Origin: Nocardia mangyaensis
GTDB lineage: Bacteria > Actinomycetota > Actinomycetes > Mycobacteriales > Mycobacteriaceae
Length of the DNA: 64,000 bases
Assembly: GCF_001886715.1 (NCBI RefSeq)
Contig: NZ_CP018082.1
Span: 434,001-498,000 of the forward strand
Direction: 5' to 3'
Every line of letters starts with the position of its first letter. Position 1 is the first letter of the stretch. Positions 45,276 to 55,015 of the stretch are shown in pieces. A program made the translations under genes and the position numbers. The notes below the pieces were generated by a model that saw only the letters and a program-made list of their open reading frames with translations, was not told the DNA's origin and did not search any database.

Positions 45276-45326
45276 ACGTCGATCATCCGCCGCAAACTAC
45301 TCAAGAAGTGAGCACTTTGAACCGAG

Positions 45327-45367
45327 AAAACGGGTGCGGCCGCGCACTGTGGTGGCGGCCGCACCCG
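45327..45367 (-). terminator. Rho-independent terminator of hsaA-D-C-B
   Basis: Perfect 13-bp stem CGGGTGCGGCCGC (45331-45343) with GCGGCCGCACCCG (45355-45367). Read on the minus strand it is followed by TTTT, seven bases past the hsaB stop. Confidence 0.88.
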
Positions 45368-45373
45368 TCGGAC

Positions 45374-45964
45374 TCACAGCCAGGTGTCGAGGCTGGTGGT
45401 CGTGAGGAAATGGTCCAGGTCCGCGCGCCAGGGCGCGGGGGTGGTCTTGTCGGGTTCGATGCCGGTGTACTGGCCCCGGTAGAACAGCAGCGGGCGGCCG
45501 CCGGTGGTCGCCGATTCCGAGAGGGCGTGGACCCGGCCGATGACGATGTAGTGGTCACCGCCGTCGCTCACGGAGTCGACCGTGCACTCGATGGTCGCCA
45601 ACGAGCCGTCGAGCACCGGGACACCCAATGCGGAGGTGTGCCAGGCGACTCCGGCGAACTTGTCGGTCTCGCGGGAACCGAACCGCGCGCAGGTCGGCTG
45701 CTGCTCCTCGGAGAGCACGTTCACGCAGAACCGGCCCGCCGCCTCGATCGCCGCCCAGGACCGCGACCCCTTGGTGGGGCAGAACAGCACCAGCGGCGGG
45801 TCGAGGGACAGCGCGGCGAAGGACTGGCAGGCGAAGCCGATCGGCTCGCCCGCCGGGTCGAGCGCGGTGATCACGGTGATGCCGGTGCAGAACTGCCCGA
45901 GCACCGTGCGGAACTGTCGGCCGTCGATCGCCGGCGTCTGTTCGGTCATGTCGCTGGCCGCCAT
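45374..45964 (-). CDS. hsaB: 3-HSA hydroxylase reductase component HsaB
   Basis: A 196-residue flavin reductase of the HpaC/DIM6 type (FRTVLGQFCTGITVITALDPAGEPIGFACQSFAALSLDPPLVLFCPTKGS and FAGVAWHTSALGVPVLDGSLATIEC). It reduces FMN or FAD with NADH for the oxygenase HsaA. The start may be the ATG at 45964 or 45949; both are close to the hsaC stop at 45968. It is the last gene of hsaADCB. Confidence 0.94.
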   Translation of the reverse strand: MAASDMTEQTPAIDGRQFRTVLGQFCTGITVITALDPAGEPIGFACQSFAALSLDPPLVLFCPTKGSRSWAAIEAAGRFCVNVLSEEQQPTCARFGSRETDKFAGVAWHTSALGVPVLDGSLATIECTVDSVSDGGDHYIVIGRVHALSESATTGGRPLLFYRGQYTGIEPDKTTPAPWRADLDHFLTTTSLDTWL

Positions 45965-45967
45965 TTC

Positions 45968-47745
<1,778 letters not shown>

Positions 47746-48909
47746 CTACACCATGGCGTCGGTGACGGGCAGCCCGAACTCGTGCGTGCCGTACATGACG
47801 TAGGCGCGCTCGGGATCGTTGGCCGCGTGCACGCGCCCGGCATGGGCGTCCCGCCAGAAGCGCTGCAGCGGAGTGCCATTGGCGAGTGCGGTCGCACCGG
47901 AGGACTCGAAGAGCTTGTCGATCGAGGCGATCACCCGCCCGGTCGCGCGCACCTGATCGCGGCGGGCGCGCACGCGCAGATCGAACGGCACCTCCTCGCC
48001 GGCCACCAGCAGCGCGTACTCCTCGGCCACATTGCCCGAAAGCTGACGCCATGCGGCATCGATGTCGCTGGCCGCCTCGGCGACGCGCACCTTGGCGAAC
48101 GGATCGTCCTTGGCCTTCTCCCCGGCGTAGGCCGCGCGCAAGCGCTTGCCCTGGTGCTCGACGTGCGCCTCGTAGGCGCCGTAGCCCATGCCGACGATCG
48201 GGGCGGAGATGGTGGTGGGATGGATGGTGCCCCACGGCATCTTGTACACGGCATCCGGATTCTGTTCGAGCCCCGGCGAGCGCCCCTCGCTCATCGCGCG
48301 GAAGCTCAGGAACCGGTGCGTCGGCACGAAGACGTCTTCGACGACGACGGTGTTGGAGCCGGTGCCACGCAGGCCGACCACGTTCCACACGTCGTCGATG
48401 CGATACTCCGAGCGCGGGATCAGGAAGCTGCCGAAGTCGACCGGCTTGCCGTTCTTGATCACCGGACCGCCGAGCACCGCCCAGGTGGCGTGATCCGAGC
48501 CCGAGGACCAGGCCCACGAGCCGCGCACGATGTAGCCGCCCTCGACCGCCTGACCGGCGCCCATCGGCGCGTACGAGGACGAGATCCGCACGTCGGTGTC
48601 CTCGCCCCAGACCTCCTGCTGGGCCTGCTGGTCGAACAGCGCGAGGTGCCAGTTGTGCACGCCGATGATGCCGGCCACCCAGCCGGTGGACCCGCAGGCG
48701 CTGGCGATCTTGCGGACCGTGTCGTAGAAGACGACCGGGTCGGCGGCGTGCCCGCCCCACTGCGTGGGCTGCAGCAGCCGGAAGAACCCGGTTTCCTGCA
48801 GCGCCTTCATGGATTCTTCGGGAATGCGGCGCAGGTCCTCGGCCTCCTGCGCGCGCTCACGCAGCGTCGGCAGCAGGGCCTCGACCCGTTCGGTCACTTC
48901 TTGCGTCAT
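47746..48909 (-). CDS. hsaA: 3-HSA 4-hydroxylase oxygenase component HsaA
   Basis: A 387-residue flavin-dependent monooxygenase with an acyl-CoA dehydrogenase fold (GFFRLLQPTQWGGHAADPVVFYDTVRKIASACGSTGWV and VRGSWAWSSGSDHATWAVLGG). With FMNH2 from HsaB it hydroxylates 3-HSA at C4. It is the first gene of hsaADCB and diverges from kshA over a region with two KstR-type sites. GGAGCGGG lies before the ATG. Confidence 0.95.
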   Translation of the reverse strand: MTQEVTERVEALLPTLRERAQEAEDLRRIPEESMKALQETGFFRLLQPTQWGGHAADPVVFYDTVRKIASACGSTGWVAGIIGVHNWHLALFDQQAQQEVWGEDTDVRISSSYAPMGAGQAVEGGYIVRGSWAWSSGSDHATWAVLGGPVIKNGKPVDFGSFLIPRSEYRIDDVWNVVGLRGTGSNTVVVEDVFVPTHRFLSFRAMSEGRSPGLEQNPDAVYKMPWGTIHPTTISAPIVGMGYGAYEAHVEHQGKRLRAAYAGEKAKDDPFAKVRVAEAASDIDAAWRQLSGNVAEEYALLVAGEEVPFDLRVRARRDQVRATGRVIASIDKLFESSGATALANGTPLQRFWRDAHAGRVHAANDPERAYVMYGTHEFGLPVTDAMV

Positions 48910-48967
48910 ATCGGAGCCCGCTCCTACCTTGTCGGATCGACAACCGGTTCTTGTTCGCCTCTGAGAT

Positions 48968-48981
48968 TAGAACAGGTTCTC
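48968..48981. promoter_or_regulatory. KstR operator on the hsaA side
   Basis: TAGAACAGGTTCTC matches TnnAACnnGTTnnA except for the last base. It lies 58 bases before hsaA. Confidence 0.75.
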
Positions 48982-49069
48982 ATTTCTGTCGAGAAGATCG
49001 CCCTACCTCGGATATAACAGGAGTGAAGAGGGAAGTTCGCTGGACAGCTAGCGTGAAGCGGCCTCGTTT

Positions 49070-49083
49070 TGTAACGTGTTCTA
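49070..49083. promoter_or_regulatory. KstR operator on the kshA side
   Basis: TGTAACGTGTTCTA fits TnnAACnnGTTnnA and ends 20 bases before the kshA start, just upstream of its ribosome site. Confidence 0.85.
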
Positions 49084-49103
49084 GTGAACAAGGAGGGTTC
49101 GGG

Positions 49104-50285
49104 ATGGCAGTCAACCCCAAGGTGAGGGAACTCGATGTCGGCACGACGCCGACCAGGTTTGCGCGTGGCTGGCACTGTGTCGGCCTCGCGAAGACCTTCC
49201 GCGACGGCAAGCCGCACGCGATCGAGATCTTCGGGACCAAGCTCGTGGTCTGGACCGATACCAACGACGAGATCCGCGTTTTGGACGCCTATTGCAGGCA
49301 TATGGGCGGCGACCTGAGCATGGGCACGGTGAAGGGCGACGACATCGCCTGCCCGTTCCATGACTGGCGCTGGGGCGCCAGCGGTAAGTGCACGTCGATT
49401 CCGTACGCGCGCCGTGTGCCGCCCCTGGCTCGCACCAGGACGTGGACCACCCTCGAGCGCAACGGCCAACTGTTCGTCTGGCACGACCACGAGGGCAATC
49501 CACCGCCCGAGGACGTCACGATCCCGCACATCGAGGGTGCCTACACCGACGCGGAGGGCAACCCGAGCGAGACCCACGACAGCGGCTGGACCGAGTGGAC
49601 CTGGAACCAGATGGAGATCCAGGGCGCCAACTGCCGCGAGATCATCGACAACGTGGTCGACATGGCGCACTTCTTCTACATCCACTTCGCCTTCCCGACG
49701 TACTTCAAGAACGTCTTCGAAGGCCATGTGGCGACGCAGTTCCTCGAGACCAAGGGCCGTCCCGATGTGGGGATGGCGGCCAAGTACGGCGGTGAGACGC
49801 TGCTGAAGTCGGAGGCGTCCTACTTCGGTCCGTCGTACATGATCAATCCGCTGGTCAACATCTACGGCGGGTACCAGATCAAGGTGGTGCTGATCAACTG
49901 TCACTACCCGATCTCGCAGGACTCGTTCATGCTGCAGTACGGCCTGACCGTCGAGAAGCCCACGGGCATCGATGACGCGACCGCCGAGAAGCTGGCCACG
50001 TCGATGACCGAGTTCTTCGGCGACGGCTTCCTGCAGGACGTGGAGATCTGGAAGCACAAGTCCAAGGTCGAGAACCCACTGCTGTGCGAGGAGGACGGAC
50101 CGGTCTACCAGTTGCGCCGCTGGTACGAGCAGTTCTACGTCGACGCCGACGAGGTCACCGAGAAGATGACCCAGCGCTTCGAATTCGAGGTCGACACGAC
50201 CAAGGCCAATGTGGCCTGGGAGGCTGAGGTGGCGGAGAACCTGCGCCGCAAGCGCGAGGCCGAAGAAGCCGAAGCGGGCGTCTGA
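49104..50285 (+). CDS. kshA: 3-ketosteroid 9-alpha-hydroxylase oxygenase KshA
   Basis: A 393-residue Rieske oxygenase. The [2Fe-2S] ligands are C64, H66, C83 and H86 with the 16-residue spacing typical of KshA. The mononuclear iron segment is CREIIDNVVDMAHFFYIHF. It hydroxylates C9 of androstenedione-type steroids; with KstD this leads to ring-B opening. It needs the reductase KshB, which is not encoded in the window. The ATG at 49104 has AAGGAGG upstream; the longer frame runs through the operator. Confidence 0.96.
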   Translation: MAVNPKVRELDVGTTPTRFARGWHCVGLAKTFRDGKPHAIEIFGTKLVVWTDTNDEIRVLDAYCRHMGGDLSMGTVKGDDIACPFHDWRWGASGKCTSIPYARRVPPLARTRTWTTLERNGQLFVWHDHEGNPPPEDVTIPHIEGAYTDAEGNPSETHDSGWTEWTWNQMEIQGANCREIIDNVVDMAHFFYIHFAFPTYFKNVFEGHVATQFLETKGRPDVGMAAKYGGETLLKSEASYFGPSYMINPLVNIYGGYQIKVVLINCHYPISQDSFMLQYGLTVEKPTGIDDATAEKLATSMTEFFGDGFLQDVEIWKHKSKVENPLLCEEDGPVYQLRRWYEQFYVDADEVTEKMTQRFEFEVDTTKANVAWEAEVAENLRRKREAEEAEAGV

Positions 50286-50286
50286 G

Positions 50287-50619
50287 ATGACCCCCACCTG
50301 GGCCAAGGCACCCGACTTCGCCGATCAGCCCGCGCGGCAGGCCGCGGTGCGGGCCCAGACCACGGTCGACAAGCAGCACTACCTGGACGAGGGCCTGACA
50401 CCGCTGCGGTGTCAGGCCTGCCAGGCCGGCGTCCTGGTCCGCAAGTCCAGTCAGCACCAGACCTCGGTGCAGTGGACCGAACGACCCGACACGCACTGTC
50501 CGGTCTTCGCTCAGCTGTCCGCGCACGGCGCACGGCCCGGTCGGCCGGAATCGTGTCCGTCGCTGGAGAAGTCGATCAAATGGGCAGTCGACGAGGGTGT
50601 GCTCGAGGTGCCCGAGTAG
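50287..50619 (+). CDS. Cys-rich hypothetical protein downstream of kshA (Rv3527-like)
   Basis: A 110-residue soluble protein starting one base after the kshA stop. Cysteines are arranged as LRCQACQAG near the middle, then HCPVF and SCPSL, which could bind a metal or cluster. A conserved hypothetical is also encoded next to kshA in M. tuberculosis (Rv3527). Co-transcription with kshA suggests an accessory role, for example in the redox chain, but this is inference. Confidence 0.7.
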   Translation: MTPTWAKAPDFADQPARQAAVRAQTTVDKQHYLDEGLTPLRCQACQAGVLVRKSSQHQTSVQWTERPDTHCPVFAQLSAHGARPGRPESCPSLEKSIKWAVDEGVLEVPE

Positions 50620-51369
50620 TCAGCTGAACGGAGTGCGCGGGCGGTCCTGCAGAACGCCGTCGAGGTAGATGTCGACCTTCTCGTTGTAGAAGCAGGCCAG
50701 GCCCGCGACCTTCTGGCTCTCCGGCAGTGGGGTGCGATAGATCCACACGATGTCTTCGTGCACCGCGTCGCCGACCTGGACGTTCCAGTAGTCGGCGGTG
50801 CCCTTGTACGGGCAGCTGGTGTGCGTGTCGGAGGCGACGAGCAGATCCATCCGCACATCGGGTAGCGGCAGGTAATACCTTGCGGGCAGACCTGTTTCGA
50901 ACAGGATGCGCGGTGCGGACGAGTCCGCGACGGTGACGCCGTCGACCTCCACCCGCACGTTCCGGGAACTGCCGAGGATGTCGATCCGGGCATACGGATC
51001 ACGCGGGTGGACGAAGATCGGCTCGTCTTCTTCGAACCAGTCGAAGGTCTCGAAGTCCAGGCGCACAGCGTCTTTCAGCTCCGTCAACGGTGAATCGAGA
51101 TACCGTAGCGCGGCGCCGTCGGCCCGCACGCCGTCGATCACCACGTCGTACCCGGTGGAATCGCCACGGCTGGTGGAGTGTTCGGTGATCCCCTTCGGTT
51201 CCAGGTCGGCCTCGAGGTCGGTGAGCGGCAGATAGTAGGTCGGGTAGTACGGAATCTCCCAGACGAGCAACGGCCGCAGCGTATCGGCCACCAATCGCCC
51301 GCGCAGATACACCCGCACCCGCTTCTGTCCGGCTTCCACCCTGACTCGCCCGCGCTGGTCCTCCGTCAT
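50620..51369 (-). CDS. Double DUF427 protein
   Basis: 249 residues with two DUF427 domains (about 8-110 and 125-235). Each contains the paired strand pattern KRVRVYLRGRLVADTLRPLLVWE-YPTYYLP and NVRVEVDGVTVADSSAPRILFETGLPARYYLP, and the second contains the family signature THTSCPYKGTADYWNV. Function unknown. It converges on the kshA-linked gene, and the ATG at 51369 is the natural start of the first domain. Confidence 0.82.
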   Translation of the reverse strand: MTEDQRGRVRVEAGQKRVRVYLRGRLVADTLRPLLVWEIPYYPTYYLPLTDLEADLEPKGITEHSTSRGDSTGYDVVIDGVRADGAALRYLDSPLTELKDAVRLDFETFDWFEEDEPIFVHPRDPYARIDILGSSRNVRVEVDGVTVADSSAPRILFETGLPARYYLPLPDVRMDLLVASDTHTSCPYKGTADYWNVQVGDAVHEDIVWIYRTPLPESQKVAGLACFYNEKVDIYLDGVLQDRPRTPFS

Positions 51370-51409
51370 GCCATCGACGCTACGCCCGCCGGCGCCCGAC
51401 CTCGAGGAG

Positions 51410-51540
51410 GGCAGGCCGATGCCCATGAACGCGATCACGCTCGCGAAGGCGACGGCCCAGACGGCCTGGGGTTGTCCGGTGGACGGGGCGGTGGTGGCTG
51501 CGGCGGCGTCGTCGCGAGTCAACTGGGGATGCTCATCGGC
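51410..51540 (-). pseudogene. 5' stub of an MFS transporter gene
   Basis: On the minus strand the start region gives MSIPS then a stop, while the next frame reads LTRDDAAAATT and, after ten residues, AVWAVAFASVIAFMGIGL, which is the first helix of DHA-type MFS exporters. The sequence then departs from the family and runs into the DUF427 upstream region. So a frameshift near the start and loss of nearly the whole gene are visible. It lies directly after a MarR gene, the usual partner of such exporters. Confidence 0.65.
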
Positions 51541-52006
51541 GCTCCTGGTTGCTGCACTGATGACCGCGGGCAACCGCGCGCAGGGCTGTCAGCAGGTCGT
51601 TCATGTCGTTGTCGAGCCGGATCAGCCGATCGAGATCGAAATCGGCGAGTCCGGGGGCCATGGCGGCGGCGTAGGCGCGCCTGGCCTCGACGAGGCGGGT
51701 CCGGCCCGCCGGGGTCAGTTCGACGAGAACTGCCCGCGAGTCGCGTGGGTCCTTGGTGCGGGTGGCGAATCCGTCGGTGACGAGTCGGCCGATCAGCGCC
51801 GTTGCCGCCGGTTGTGAACATCGATCGATTCGGGCGAAGTCGCTGACCCGCAGGCCGCCGTGCTCGTCGAGCACGGCCAGGGCCCGCAGGACCGCACGGG
51901 GCAGATCGTCGTCGCTGATCGTCCCGGCGAGCCGGGTGAGCCGACCGGCAGTGACCAACAGGTCGACCACGATGTCGTCCGGGGAGGGCTGCTCTGTCTG
52001 CTGCAC
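51533..52006 (-). CDS. MarR-family regulator
   Basis: A 157-residue winged-helix MarR protein (LAVLDEHGGLRVSDFARIDRCSQPAATALIGRLVTDGFATRTKDPRDSRAVLVELTPAGRTRL). Its likely target, the exporter immediately downstream, survives only as a stub, so it may control only itself or other loci. A TAATCT box five bases before the GTG start suggests leaderless transcription, with TAGTTAGC half-site-like sequence just upstream. Confidence 0.87.
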   Translation of the reverse strand: MQQTEQPSPDDIVVDLLVTAGRLTRLAGTISDDDLPRAVLRALAVLDEHGGLRVSDFARIDRCSQPAATALIGRLVTDGFATRTKDPRDSRAVLVELTPAGRTRLVEARRAYAAAMAPGLADFDLDRLIRLDNDMNDLLTALRAVARGHQCSNQERR

Positions 52007-52054
52007 GCCGTAGATTATTGCATAAGCTAACTATCTAAATCGAGCACAGGTTCG

Positions 52055-52417
52055 CTATGGGTAGCTCTGCCGGTGGTCGCGGTTCACCGTGATGATCTCG
52101 TCGAGGGTGTCGCGGGTGCGCAGCAGTTCGGTGATGCGCTGGTCGAGCTGTTCGCGTTCTTCGAGCAGGCGGGCCCAGGTCTCGTCGGTCTGTTCGGCGC
52201 TGGGTTTGTCGACGCACGGCATCAGGTCGACGATGGTGCGGCTCGACAGTCCCGCGGCGTAGAGCCGCTGCAACAGGTGGACTCGCGCGACGGCGTCGTC
52301 GGTGTAGGTGCGCTGTCCGCCGCTGCTGCGCGTGCTGGCCAGCAGTCCGTGCTCCTCGTAGTAGCGCAGCGAGCGGACGCTCACACCCGCCTGCTCCGCC
52401 AGTTCGCCGATTCGCAC
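52055..52417 (-). CDS. MerR-family regulator
   Basis: About 120 residues. The HTH begins RIGELAEQAGVSVRSLRYYEEHGLLASTRSSGGQRTYTDDAVARVHLLQRLYAAGLS and is followed by a coiled-coil dimerisation helix. There is no effector Cys cluster, only one Cys (LMPCVDKPS). The GTG at 52417 has AGGGAGG five bases upstream and is preferred over the ATG at 52432. It diverges from an old yellow enzyme gene and probably controls it. Confidence 0.87.
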   Translation of the reverse strand: MRIGELAEQAGVSVRSLRYYEEHGLLASTRSSGGQRTYTDDAVARVHLLQRLYAAGLSSRTIVDLMPCVDKPSAEQTDETWARLLEEREQLDQRITELLRTRDTLDEIITVNRDHRQSYP

Positions 52418-52441
52418 TGTGACCTCCCTCATGAATGTAAC

Positions 52442-52461
52442 ACCTGACGTAAATGGTAGGT
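52442..52461. promoter_or_regulatory. Possible MerR operator between the MerR and OYE genes
   Basis: A spaced dyad ACCT (52442-52445) and AGGT (52458-52461) lies between the divergent starts, 14 bases before the OYE gene. Size and place fit a MerR-type site, but the -35 and -10 boxes are not clear. Confidence 0.4.
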
Positions 52462-52475
52462 CCTAGCGTCGAGGT

Positions 52476-53561
52476 ATGACAAAGACACTGTTCGAGGCTT
52501 ACGACCTGGCCGGACTTCGGCTGCCGAACCGTATCGCAATGGCCCCGATGGGCCGGGTCCGCTCCGGGGTCGAAGGTTTGGCGACGCCGTCGATGGCCGC
52601 CTACTACGCTCAGCGCGCGACCGCGGGCCTGATCATCTCCGAGGGCGTCCAGCCCAGCCTGCTCGGCCAGTCCAATCCTCGGACGCCGGGGCTCCACACC
52701 GACGCCCAGGTCGACTCGTGGAAGCAGGTCACCGGCGCGGTGCATGCCAACGGCGGGCGCATCTTCGCGCAGCTCATGCACGGCGGCCGGATCGGTCACC
52801 CCGACACCACGGGCATGCAACCGGTCGGCCCCTCGGCGGTTGCGGCGCGCGACACGATGGTCTTCACGCCGACCGGCCCGCAGCCCGCTCCGATCCCGCG
52901 TGCCCTGACCACCGCGGAGGTCGGCGACGAAGCGCTGTCCTACGCGCGCGCGGCTCGCCGGGCGATCGACGCGGGGTTCGACGGTGTCGAGTTGCACGGC
53001 GCCAACGGGTATTTGATCGGGCAGTTCCTGTCCAGCAATGCCAATCTGCGCACCGATGGTTACGGCGGCTCGATCGCGGGGCGGATCCGTTTCGCGGCCG
53101 AGGCGGTCGCGGCCACCGTGGACGCCATCGGCGCGGGCCGCGTCGGCATCCGGCTCAGCCCGGGCGCGGGTATCTGGGACGCGATCGACGAGGACGTCCC
53201 CGAGCTGTACGGGGCGCTGCTGGCCGAGCTCGCCACCCACGACCTGGCCTATGTCCACCTCGAGGCGACGGCCGACGAGGAAACCCTGGTCGGCCTGCGC
53301 CGCACGTGGCCGGGCCGCCTGATCGTCAACCCATCGATCCCCGGCGGCCCCGTCCCCGCCGACCGCAAGGCCGCCGAACACTGGCTCGACCTCGGCGCCG
53401 ACGTGATCAGCTTCGGCCGCGCGTTCCTCGCCAACCCGGACCTCGTCGAGCGACTGCGCGCTGACCTGCCCCTCGACGAGGCCGACGAGGCGACCTATTA
53501 CACCGGAGGCGATACCGGCTACCTCACCTACGGCGCCTACCGGTATCCGGCGGCAGGCTAG
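52476..53561 (+). CDS. Old yellow enzyme family alkene reductase (NemA-like)
   Basis: A 361-residue FMN TIM-barrel protein. It starts LFEAYDLAGLRLPNRIAMAPMGRVRS, has the flavin-site segments FAQLMHGGRIGHP and ELHGANGYLIGQFL (HxxN substrate-binding pair), and ends FGRAFLANPDLVERL. OYEs reduce activated double bonds of enones, nitro compounds or quinones with NAD(P)H. The adjacent MerR gene suggests induction by electrophiles. A steroid enone substrate is possible, but nothing in the sequence shows it. Confidence 0.9.
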   Translation: MTKTLFEAYDLAGLRLPNRIAMAPMGRVRSGVEGLATPSMAAYYAQRATAGLIISEGVQPSLLGQSNPRTPGLHTDAQVDSWKQVTGAVHANGGRIFAQLMHGGRIGHPDTTGMQPVGPSAVAARDTMVFTPTGPQPAPIPRALTTAEVGDEALSYARAARRAIDAGFDGVELHGANGYLIGQFLSSNANLRTDGYGGSIAGRIRFAAEAVAATVDAIGAGRVGIRLSPGAGIWDAIDEDVPELYGALLAELATHDLAYVHLEATADEETLVGLRRTWPGRLIVNPSIPGGPVPADRKAAEHWLDLGADVISFGRAFLANPDLVERLRADLPLDEADEATYYTGGDTGYLTYGAYRYPAAG

Positions 53562-54610
53562 GCGGCGGCTACCGGGCGGCGGCCTGTGCCGAACAGTTCG
53601 GCGGTGGCATGGGCGCGCTTGAAGTAGAGGTGGGCGTCGTGTTCCCAGGTGATCGCGATGCCGCCGTGGAGCTGGATGGTCTCGGCGGCGACGGTCGAGA
53701 ACGTCTCGGTGCAGTGCTGACGGGCGACCCAGGCGTCCTCGGCGACGGTGGCGCTGTGCTCGGCCACGGCCAGCGCCGCCGCCAGCGCCGTCGATTCCGC
53801 CGACTCGACCAGCACGTACATATCGGCCATCCGGTGCTTGAGCGCCTGGAAACTGCCGATCGGGCGACCGAACTGCACGCGTGAGGCGGTGTACTCGACT
53901 GTCATCTCGAGGCAGCGGCGGGCGGCGCCGACCTGCTCGGCGGCCAGTGCGGCCCAGGCGATCTCACGCAGACGTGTGCGCAGCTCGGCCGGGTCGCCGG
54001 TGCCGAGGCCGGTGGCGGGGGTGTCGGCGAAGGTGATGGTGGCGAGTTTGCGGGTGGGGTCGAGCGCCGGAGTCGGGGTGATGGTGACGCCCGGTGCGCC
54101 TGCTGTCGTCTCGAACAGGCCGTCGTCGGTCAGGACGAGCAGCAGGTCGGACTGCGCACCGTGCAGCACGTAATGCGCTGTCCCGCTGAGAGTTCCGCCC
54201 GCAGCCGAAACCCCGGCCACATCCCAGCCCTCGGCATCGGCCCAGCACAGTGCCGCCGTGCGCGACCCGTCCGCCAGGTCCGGCAGGAGCCGGGCGCACG
54301 CCTGCTCGTCGCCGGACAGCAGCACCGCCTGCGCCCCGAGCACTGCCGATCCGAGCATCGGCACACCCGCGAGCGTCCGTCCGAGTTCCCCGACCACGAG
54401 CAGGGATTCGACCAGCCCGGCGCCCGCCCCGCCCCACTCCTCCGGTACCGCCAGCGCCGCGACCCCGACCTGCTCGCACAGCATCCGCCACAGTGCCGGG
54501 TCGTACCCCAGCTCACTGCCCATGGCGGTGCGCAGAGCAGCGGGCGTCGCGTGCTTGCTCAGTAGCGCCCGCACGCTGGTCCGGAATTCGAGCAGTTCAT
54601 TCGATGACAT
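53558..54610 (-). CDS. fadE33: Acyl-CoA dehydrogenase FadE33-like
   Basis: A 350-residue acyl-CoA dehydrogenase. AALAVPEEWGGAGAGLVESLLVVGELGRTLAG marks the N-terminal domain, YTASRVQFGRPIGSFQALKHRMADMYV the C-terminal helical domain, and HGGIAITWEHDAHLYFKRAHATAELFG the end. In M. tuberculosis FadE31, FadE32 and FadE33 follow fadD3 and form mixed complexes for ring C/D degradation, and this gene follows fadE32 on the same strand. The ATG at 54610 has TGAGGA upstream. It is separated from fadE32 by 405 bases holding element C, and it overlaps the OYE gene tail to tail by four bases. Confidence 0.85.
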   Translation of the reverse strand: MSSNELLEFRTSVRALLSKHATPAALRTAMGSELGYDPALWRMLCEQVGVAALAVPEEWGGAGAGLVESLLVVGELGRTLAGVPMLGSAVLGAQAVLLSGDEQACARLLPDLADGSRTAALCWADAEGWDVAGVSAAGGTLSGTAHYVLHGAQSDLLLVLTDDGLFETTAGAPGVTITPTPALDPTRKLATITFADTPATGLGTGDPAELRTRLREIAWAALAAEQVGAARRCLEMTVEYTASRVQFGRPIGSFQALKHRMADMYVLVESAESTALAAALAVAEHSATVAEDAWVARQHCTETFSTVAAETIQLHGGIAITWEHDAHLYFKRAHATAELFGTGRRPVAAA

Positions 54611-55015
54611 GAGATTCCTCAACAGTGGTCGTCAGCTTCGCGGCCCGCAGGTCCGCTGTCGGTGGGTCCGCCGGCGGACCCGATACCGCGCCCCGCCGAT
54701 CGCGCATTTCGACGCGGCGAGGGCAGCCGGTACCCCCGCCTGCGCGCGCCGAAGCCGCCCCGCCCCGACCTGGACGATTGATCACCAGGCGCTGATGGCT
54801 TTTGCTACTCGGCCGATGCTTACCTGAGCGCCTGGTGATCAACGGTCCAACATCGACCCGAGGCGAACCGAGCAGGGTCCGTCGGGCTCGCCGCCACGTC
54901 GAGGCGCGTCCTGATGCCGAATCGATCACCGATCCACCGTGCGTCGAGCTGCTCGGCGCCCAAGGGCGGCGTGGGGACTCGGGGTGGACGATCCGCGACG
55001 ATGGCGACATGGTGT
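54611..55015. other. 405-base gap inside the fadE33-fadE32 run
   Basis: No gene supported. It contains a perfect 18-base palindrome GGGTCCGCCGGCGGACCC (54664-54681) and palindromic element C (54771-54849). The remainder up to fadE32 has no recognised feature. Confidence 0.65.
54771..54849. repeat. Palindromic element, copy C (complete, opposite orientation)
   Basis: Arms TGGACGATTGATCACCAGGC and GCCTGGTGATCAACGGTCCA. Read as its reverse complement the middle (GCATCGGCCGAG then GCAAAAGCCATCAG) aligns with the middle of copies A and B, so this copy is inverted relative to them. Confidence 0.85.
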
